This document shows positions 54,837 through 59,162 of a stretch of 59,162 nucleotides of DNA, piece by piece. A program made the position numbers and the translations under genes. How positions within the stretch are numbered: position 1 is the first letter of the stretch; each line of letters opens with the position of its first letter. Under the pieces are notes generated by a model. The model worked only from the letters and a program-made list of their open reading frames with translations, had not been told where the DNA came from and searched no databases. Where the stretch lies: contig NZ_JACZFS010000063.1 in the NCBI RefSeq assembly GCF_014904795.1, forward strand, positions 1-59,162, in the 5' to 3' direction. The DNA comes from Nisaea nitritireducens (GTDB taxonomy: Bacteria; Pseudomonadota; Alphaproteobacteria; Thalassobaculales; Thalassobaculaceae).

Positions 54837-55760
54837 TCAGGAAGCCGCGGCCGTCTTTTCGGCCAAAGGGGCGGTGTCGAACCCGCCCTTGCTGTTGAGG
54901 TTGAACTCACCGGCGACAACCTGATCAACCCAGGAAACGGTCTTGGCGAGGCCGCCGAACGGATAGAAATGCAGGTGCCGGATCAGGCAGTCCGGATCGG
55001 CCTGGATGCCGTCGGCGAGGCCGACCAGCAGTTTGTCCGGGGCCTGCACGGTGAGCAGGCGGGCGATGTTCCGGGTCTGCCGGGTCAGCACTCGCATGGA
55101 CGGGCCGATGCCGGAGACCTGGGCGAATTTCAGCAGCGTCTTCAGGCTGGCGAGGCCGGGCACGCCGATATGGATCGGCAGCGCGTTACCGGCATCGCGG
55201 ATGCTTTTTTCCCATTTCAGGATAGCGCCGGCATCGAAGCAGAACTGGGTCTCGATATAGGTCTCGATCCCGGTCTCTGCGGCCCAGTCGTTCTTTGCCC
55301 TGAGGGCGGTAGCGAGACCGTCCACGGAAATATCGGGGGAGCCTTCGGGATGACCGGCCACACCGACCTTGCGGATGCCGGCGGCTTCGAGGCGGCCGCT
55401 CCGCAACACATCCATGGTCTCAGCGTAAGGGCCGACCGGCGTGTCGACACCGCCGCCGATGACCAGAACCTCGGTCACGGCAGCCTCTTCGGTCAGGCTT
55501 TCAAGATAGTTGGCAAGTGCGGCTTTGCTTTCGATGCTGCGCGCGGCGATATGGGGGACGGGCTCCATGCCCTCGGCCCGGAGCCGGCGGCAGACCGCGA
55601 CGGTGTCGGAAACGGAGGAGCCGGGGAGCTGCGTTACGTTGACCGTGGTTCCGGCGGGCAGCAGCGCGCCGAAATCATCCACCTTGGCCGCGGAGCCGGG
55701 GGTGGTCTCAACCGAGAAGCCCCGCACCAGAGTCTGGATATCCGTCATGCTCGCGGTCAT
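54837..55760 (-). CDS. Methylenetetrahydrofolate reductase (MetF-like)
   Basis: 307 residues from the ATG at 55760 (GAGGAGA upstream). FAD-dependent barrel: FSVETTPGSAAKVDDFG, VNVTQLPGSSVSDTVAV, EPVPHIAARSIESKAALANYLE, EVLVIGGG, VGVAGHPEGSPDIS, AKNDWAAETGIETYIETQFCFDAG. Linked 37 nt before the methyltransferase. In this setting it would oxidise methyl-THF to methylene-THF, feeding demethylated carbon into the folate pool (inferred direction). First gene of a three-gene reverse-strand unit. Confidence 0.9.
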   Translation of the reverse strand: MTASMTDIQTLVRGFSVETTPGSAAKVDDFGALLPAGTTVNVTQLPGSSVSDTVAVCRRLRAEGMEPVPHIAARSIESKAALANYLESLTEEAAVTEVLVIGGGVDTPVGPYAETMDVLRSGRLEAAGIRKVGVAGHPEGSPDISVDGLATALRAKNDWAAETGIETYIETQFCFDAGAILKWEKSIRDAGNALPIHIGVPGLASLKTLLKFAQVSGIGPSMRVLTRQTRNIARLLTVQAPDKLLVGLADGIQADPDCLIRHLHFYPFGGLAKTVSWVDQVVAGEFNLNSKGGFDTAPLAEKTAAAS

Positions 55761-56018
55761 CGCCCTCTCCTCAGATCCCGTTGGCGCCTGATCGCGCTGT
55801 TCTTCGGATTTAAGGGCAGGTGCGGGAATTCAATGGCTGTCTCGCGTCACAACTTCTCTCAATTGCGACACTGTTTACGAATCTGTCGTCCGGCCGTCAC
55901 TCCGGAGGCCAGGGAGTTGGGCGTTTCAGCTTGTCCGGTATGCGTCGTTCACCCGTGGCGCCATCGGTATCGGATGGCTATTCTTCGCCGCCAATCTGCA
56001 ACCGATATCGTTTTGGAA

Positions 56019-57221
56019 ATGATAGAAATCTCTTTTGCCATCGTCGCGCTGGCACTGTTTGCCGTCATCCTGTTCACCGGGATCGGCCGTTCGGATGTCT
56101 GGCGGGCAATGGTGGCGCCCCTGGCCTCGATCATCGGCAGCGGCTTTCTGGTCTCCGCACCGTTGCTCGGGCGCGAGCTTGGCGGCTTTGCCATCCTTGG
56201 CATTGCTGGTCTCTGCGCCTTCGCCTGGATGATCGGCGGTGCTGTCCGGTACAACATCATGCAGGTCGAACCGATGCTGGAACAGACGCCGCCGCCGCGT
56301 CAGATTGCGGTTCTCGAGCGGCTCAGCACCTTCACCCTGTTTTTCGCCTATGTGATCTCCGTCGCCTATTACCTGGCGCTGCTAGGTGCCTTCGTCATGA
56401 AGGAGGTGACAGGCAATGGAGACCCGGTGATGGCGAAGGTGATCGCCACGGCATTGCTTGCCCTGATCGGCTGGCTCGGCTGGTCCGGCGGGTTGCGGCA
56501 GGTGATACGCCTTGAATCCGGCGTGGTGGCCCTGAAGCTCGCCATCATCGGCGGCTTCCTGGCGGCGCTTGCGATCTATTCCGGTGAGCTTCTGGCTGAC
56601 GGGGCGTCGATCACGCCGCCGGAACCGCATGGCGACTGGGGGTCTGTGCCTGTCTTGCTCGGCATGCTGATCATGGTACAGGGTTTCGAGACCTCACGGT
56701 TTCTCGGCGCGGAGTTCGACCGCCCGACCCGGGTCCGGACCATGCGTCTCGCGCAGTTCGCCTCCACCGTGATCTATGTGGCTTTCTTCGCGCTGCTGTC
56801 ACCTCTGATGGCGGAAGCGATACAGGGCTCGGGAGAGACGGCGGTCATGGATGCGGCGCTGGTGGTGTCGCCGCTGCTGCCGCTTGCCCTGACCTTCGGG
56901 GCCGTGGCCAGTCAGTTCAGCGCCGGGGTCGCGGATGCCATTGGCGGCGCGGGGCTTGCGCAAGGGGCAACCCGACGGCTCAACGGCCATCAGGTTTATC
57001 CGGTGCTGGTGTTTATTTCAGCGTTGGTGCTTTGGGAGACCGATATCTACGGGGTGATCGCCCTCGCGAGCCGGGCCTTCGCCGTCTATTACATGCTGCA
57101 ATGCGTGATCGCGGCCGTTGCCACGATAAAGGCGGGCGGGCAGGGCGTCGCGGTTGCCTGGCGTGTGTTTCTGGCGCTGTCCTGCGCTGCCGTGGCTGTA
57201 TTCGGTATTCCAGCCGAATAG
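56019..57221 (+). CDS. APC-like multi-pass membrane transporter
   Basis: 400 residues starting MIEISFAIVALALFA. About eleven predicted membrane helices; the fold and APLASIIGSGFLVSAPLLGRELGG near residue 35 suggest an amino-acid/polyamine/organocation-like permease. The frame is open far upstream but the hydrophobic protein begins here; only a weak GGA site precedes it. The substrate is not evident. It lies beside the divergent one-carbon unit, so it could import a methylated substrate, an unproven idea. Confidence 0.65.
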   Translation: MIEISFAIVALALFAVILFTGIGRSDVWRAMVAPLASIIGSGFLVSAPLLGRELGGFAILGIAGLCAFAWMIGGAVRYNIMQVEPMLEQTPPPRQIAVLERLSTFTLFFAYVISVAYYLALLGAFVMKEVTGNGDPVMAKVIATALLALIGWLGWSGGLRQVIRLESGVVALKLAIIGGFLAALAIYSGELLADGASITPPEPHGDWGSVPVLLGMLIMVQGFETSRFLGAEFDRPTRVRTMRLAQFASTVIYVAFFALLSPLMAEAIQGSGETAVMDAALVVSPLLPLALTFGAVASQFSAGVADAIGGAGLAQGATRRLNGHQVYPVLVFISALVLWETDIYGVIALASRAFAVYYMLQCVIAAVATIKAGGQGVAVAWRVFLALSCAAVAVFGIPAE

Positions 57222-57255
57222 CGCTACCGGTTTACCTGTAACCAAATGAATGAGA

Positions 57256-57277
57256 GGGAGACGGCGATCCGTCTCCC
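57256..57277. terminator. Bidirectional terminator between convergent genes
   Basis: Perfect 9-bp stem GGGAGACGG / CCGTCTCCC with a CGAT loop, in the 63-nt gap between the transporter stop (57221) and the M23 peptidase stop (57285). No long T-run on either strand, but the placement fits a shared terminator. Confidence 0.65.
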
Positions 57278-57284
57278 GTGATGA

Positions 57285-58592
57285 TCAGTTGCTCTGGGCG
57301 GCGACCAGCGTGTTGTCGTCCCGGGAAACGGCAATGCGCTGTTCCATGGCCGGCAGGACGGCGGCGAACCGCTTCAGCTCCTGGCCCTTCAGCTTTTCGC
57401 CCGCCGGGAGTTTCACGCTCATCGGATTACGCTGGAGGCCGTTCTCAAGCACTTCATAGTGCAGGTGCGGGCCGGTGGAGCGTCCGGTCGTGCCGATATA
57501 GCCGATGACCTCACCCTGTTTCACCCGGGCGCCCTTGGTCAGCCCGCGCTTGAAGCCGGACATGTGGGCGTAGGCGGTCTTGTAGGTGCTGTTATGGCGG
57601 ACACGGATGTATTTCCCGTAGCTGCCATTGCGCCCGATATAATCAATAACGCCATCGCCGGCGGCCATGATCGGCGTTCCGCTCGGTGCCGCGAAGTCGG
57701 TGCCGCGATGCATCTTGGTGAAGCCGAGGATCGGATGCCTGCGTTTGCCAAAGCCGGAAGACAGCCGGGCGCCATTCACCGGCGTGCGCATCAGCGTCTT
57801 GCGCACGGACTGGCCCTTGCGGTTGAAGTAATCGGTGACACCGCTTTTCGGAGTGTAACGGAAATAGGCGAGCTCCTTGCCGGAGAGCGTCATCGCCGCA
57901 TAGGTGATGTCGCCGGTCCGGACCAGAGTGCCGTCGCCGGTGCGTTGCTCGTCATAGAGGACTTCGAACCGGTCGCCTTTCTGGATGTCGCGCTGGAAGT
58001 CGACGTCGAAGCTGAAGATCCGGATCATGTCATGCAGCACCGCGACCGGAATGCCCGCATCGACCGCAGCCACATAAAGGCTCGAGCGGATGGTGCCCGC
58101 CCCGAACGCGTCGCCGCGCTGCAGGGCCTTTTCCTTGACGTCGGCCTTGTAGGCTCCGTCATCGGTATAGTGCACCTGGATCGTGCGGACCGGATCTGCC
58201 TTGAAAGAGATAGAGAGCAGGCTCGGTTTGTCGGCGGATTCTTCCAGAGAAAGCTCGAACAGCTGGCCGATCTGCATGCGCCGGGGATCGTAGACCTCGG
58301 TCAGCGCCTCGATGGCGGCGTGGGCGTCGCGCCTGTCGACTTCGTTCTTGGTCAGCAGCTTCATAAGGGTGTCGCCGCGCTCGACCTTGACCGCGCGGGT
58401 CTCGAGCGTGGAGGCGCTGCCCTCGGGAGAGGGGATGGAGAAGCTGTTTGCGCCAGAGGCCTCGGCCGTTGTCGGATCGGTGTCGGGAGCGCCGACGGTT
58501 CCGAACATGGCGAAGCCGCCGATACCAGCCAGGAGAACGGAGCCGAGTACGCTGGCAACCAAGGCCGAACGAGGGCGAACCCGCTGTGTCAT
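57285..58592 (-). CDS. M23-family peptidoglycan endopeptidase
   Basis: 435 residues. N-terminal signal anchor (LVASVLGSVLLAGIGGFAMFG). A LysM/OapA-like segment (VKVERGDTLMKLLTKNEVDRRDAHAAIEAL) then a second beta domain and the LytM catalytic domain: Zn ligands His295 and Asp299 (MHRGTDFAAP) and HLH at 376-378 (THPGPHLHYEV-type GPHLHYEV). Architecture of MepM/ShyA cell-wall endopeptidases, predicted periplasmic. Convergent with the transporter. Confidence 0.92.
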   Translation of the reverse strand: MTQRVRPRSALVASVLGSVLLAGIGGFAMFGTVGAPDTDPTTAEASGANSFSIPSPEGSASTLETRAVKVERGDTLMKLLTKNEVDRRDAHAAIEALTEVYDPRRMQIGQLFELSLEESADKPSLLSISFKADPVRTIQVHYTDDGAYKADVKEKALQRGDAFGAGTIRSSLYVAAVDAGIPVAVLHDMIRIFSFDVDFQRDIQKGDRFEVLYDEQRTGDGTLVRTGDITYAAMTLSGKELAYFRYTPKSGVTDYFNRKGQSVRKTLMRTPVNGARLSSGFGKRRHPILGFTKMHRGTDFAAPSGTPIMAAGDGVIDYIGRNGSYGKYIRVRHNSTYKTAYAHMSGFKRGLTKGARVKQGEVIGYIGTTGRSTGPHLHYEVLENGLQRNPMSVKLPAGEKLKGQELKRFAAVLPAMEQRIAVSRDDNTLVAAQSN

Positions 58593-59162
58593 GTAAGCGA
58601 TCCCGAAATATATAATATTTCCGCTGATTCTGTTTTGAATGACCTATTAAGTCAAGACCAACCACAATTGAATCAGTGCACTGCTGATGCAAACTTAAGG
58701 CGGAGAATTAAATCGGGAGGATAGGCTCGGGAAATCCCGGATAGGCTGCGAAGTGCATGCCTGTATGCGGGAGAGCCCTGATAAGGGATTTATAGCCCCT
58801 ATAGAGTGCTCTCTTATCGGCCCTTATAGAGTGCTCTCTATATAGGGATGCATGATGGCGATCGAAAAGCTGTTGCTTCTCCGCTGCATCGGTCTCGCGG
58901 CTTCCCGTTTACAATCCCCATTATCCGACTGATCTCGTGCCGCCAGCTGTGTCACGCCGCATCGGTTTGGTGGACGCCTTTCGGGCTAATCGGGAGGGCG
59001 CGTCCGGTCTATCCGAGAAACAATAAACCGAAATTGGCGGAACTCCGGGAGTCCTCTGCAGAAAAATCATCGAACGTCATTTTTTTGCAAATAAGTGTTT
59101 GACGGTTTGGTTAGGTGGGTCGTATAAGGCGCCTCCCGTTGCGGGGCGGCCCACTGAATTGG
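58593..59162. other. Region upstream of the M23 gene with no confident gene
   Basis: 570 nt. AT-rich near 58600-58700, expected to hold the promoter of the M23 gene; then tandem repeats at 58797-58842. A frame at 58848-59102 has no ribosome site and no recognisable product. The last ~60 nt can fold (GTGGG...CCCAC around CCCGTTGCGGG) and may be the start of a structured element or the terminator of a gene outside the window. Confidence 0.45.
58797..58842. repeat. Tandem 15-nt repeats with dyad symmetry (candidate operator)
   Basis: TATAGAGTGCTCTCT occurs at 58800-58814 and 58825-58839, 25 nt apart (about two and a half helix turns). The second copy extends to a perfect inverted repeat TATAGAG-TGCT-CTCTATA (58825-58842). 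Both are preceded by CCC. The spacing and symmetry suggest binding sites for a dimeric regulator, for an RNA hairpin pair, or for something outside the window; the target is unknown. Confidence 0.55.

Noticed and set aside
54969-56018. N-terminal 350 residues of an uninterrupted forward frame that leads into the transporter
   Set aside because: Antisense to the methylene-THF reductase gene; the hydrophobic transporter itself begins at 56019.
58848-59102. 84-residue frame at the window end
   Set aside because: No ribosome site, atypical composition (Arg/Pro/Ser/Cys-rich) and no family; likely non-coding.

Overview
The window is high-GC chromosomal DNA of an alphaproteobacterium, most likely a Rhodospirillales-type organism. 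The evidence is the alphaproteobacterial marker genes (TrcR/DUF1013, DUF1192, DUF465), the conserved block yebC-ruvCAB-ybgC-tolQRAB-pal-cpoB followed by tilS-ftsH-folP-glmM, frequent GTG starts with 4-nt overlaps, and alpha-type families such as ACC deaminase with an AcdR-like regulator. Genus placement is not possible from sequence alone. No rRNA, tRNA, CRISPR array, prophage or transposase was seen.

Layout. 0-8 kb: partial trcR, DUF1192, a tandem pair of 3-hydroxybutyrate-dehydrogenase-like SDR genes, DUF465, ubiX, a GNAT, then metY with a long leader, an alpha/beta hydrolase and a thioesterase, and a reverse-strand response regulator/HPt pair. 8.5-24.3 kb: the core housekeeping block for Holliday-junction resolution (RuvABC), cell-envelope integrity (Tol-Pal), tRNA-Ile lysidine synthesis, FtsH proteolysis, folate (FolP), peptidoglycan precursor (GlmM) and thiamine (ThiD). 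24.5-40 kb: accessory genes. These are a Glyoxalase_8/DnaB-like ATPase, a lysozyme-like orphan, a corrinoid protein with DUF1638 and a Scvir-type protein, a PRISE-type reductase, a complete ugpCBAE glycerol-3-phosphate importer, an AhpD-like enzyme, a chemoreceptor and a 600-residue B12-dependent mutase-like protein. 40-52 kb: acdR/acdS and assorted catabolic or stress genes, in whose gaps sits a family of uniform ~86-bp palindromic repeats, plus one AT-rich patch with an orphan 88-residue gene. 52-58.6 kb: a corrinoid-activation protein, methyl-THF:corrinoid methyltransferase and methylene-THF reductase on the reverse strand, an APC-like transporter and an M23 peptidase.

How the genes fit together. 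The most notable theme is cobalamin-dependent one-carbon chemistry. The corrinoid carrier with DUF1638/Scvir (26.6-28.3 kb) and the reactivase, methyltransferase and reductase (51.8-55.8 kb) look like two halves of one demethylation pathway that passes methyl groups into tetrahydrofolate. They are separated by about 23.5 kb of accessory DNA, and no substrate-specific MttB/MtgB-type methyltransferase is present in the window. Between them lies a single-chain glutamate-mutase-like B12 enzyme of unknown substrate. The repeat family is confined to the part of this interval beyond 40 kb.

Limits. Coordinates and translations were read by eye; family names rest on recognised motifs, and no database search was possible.
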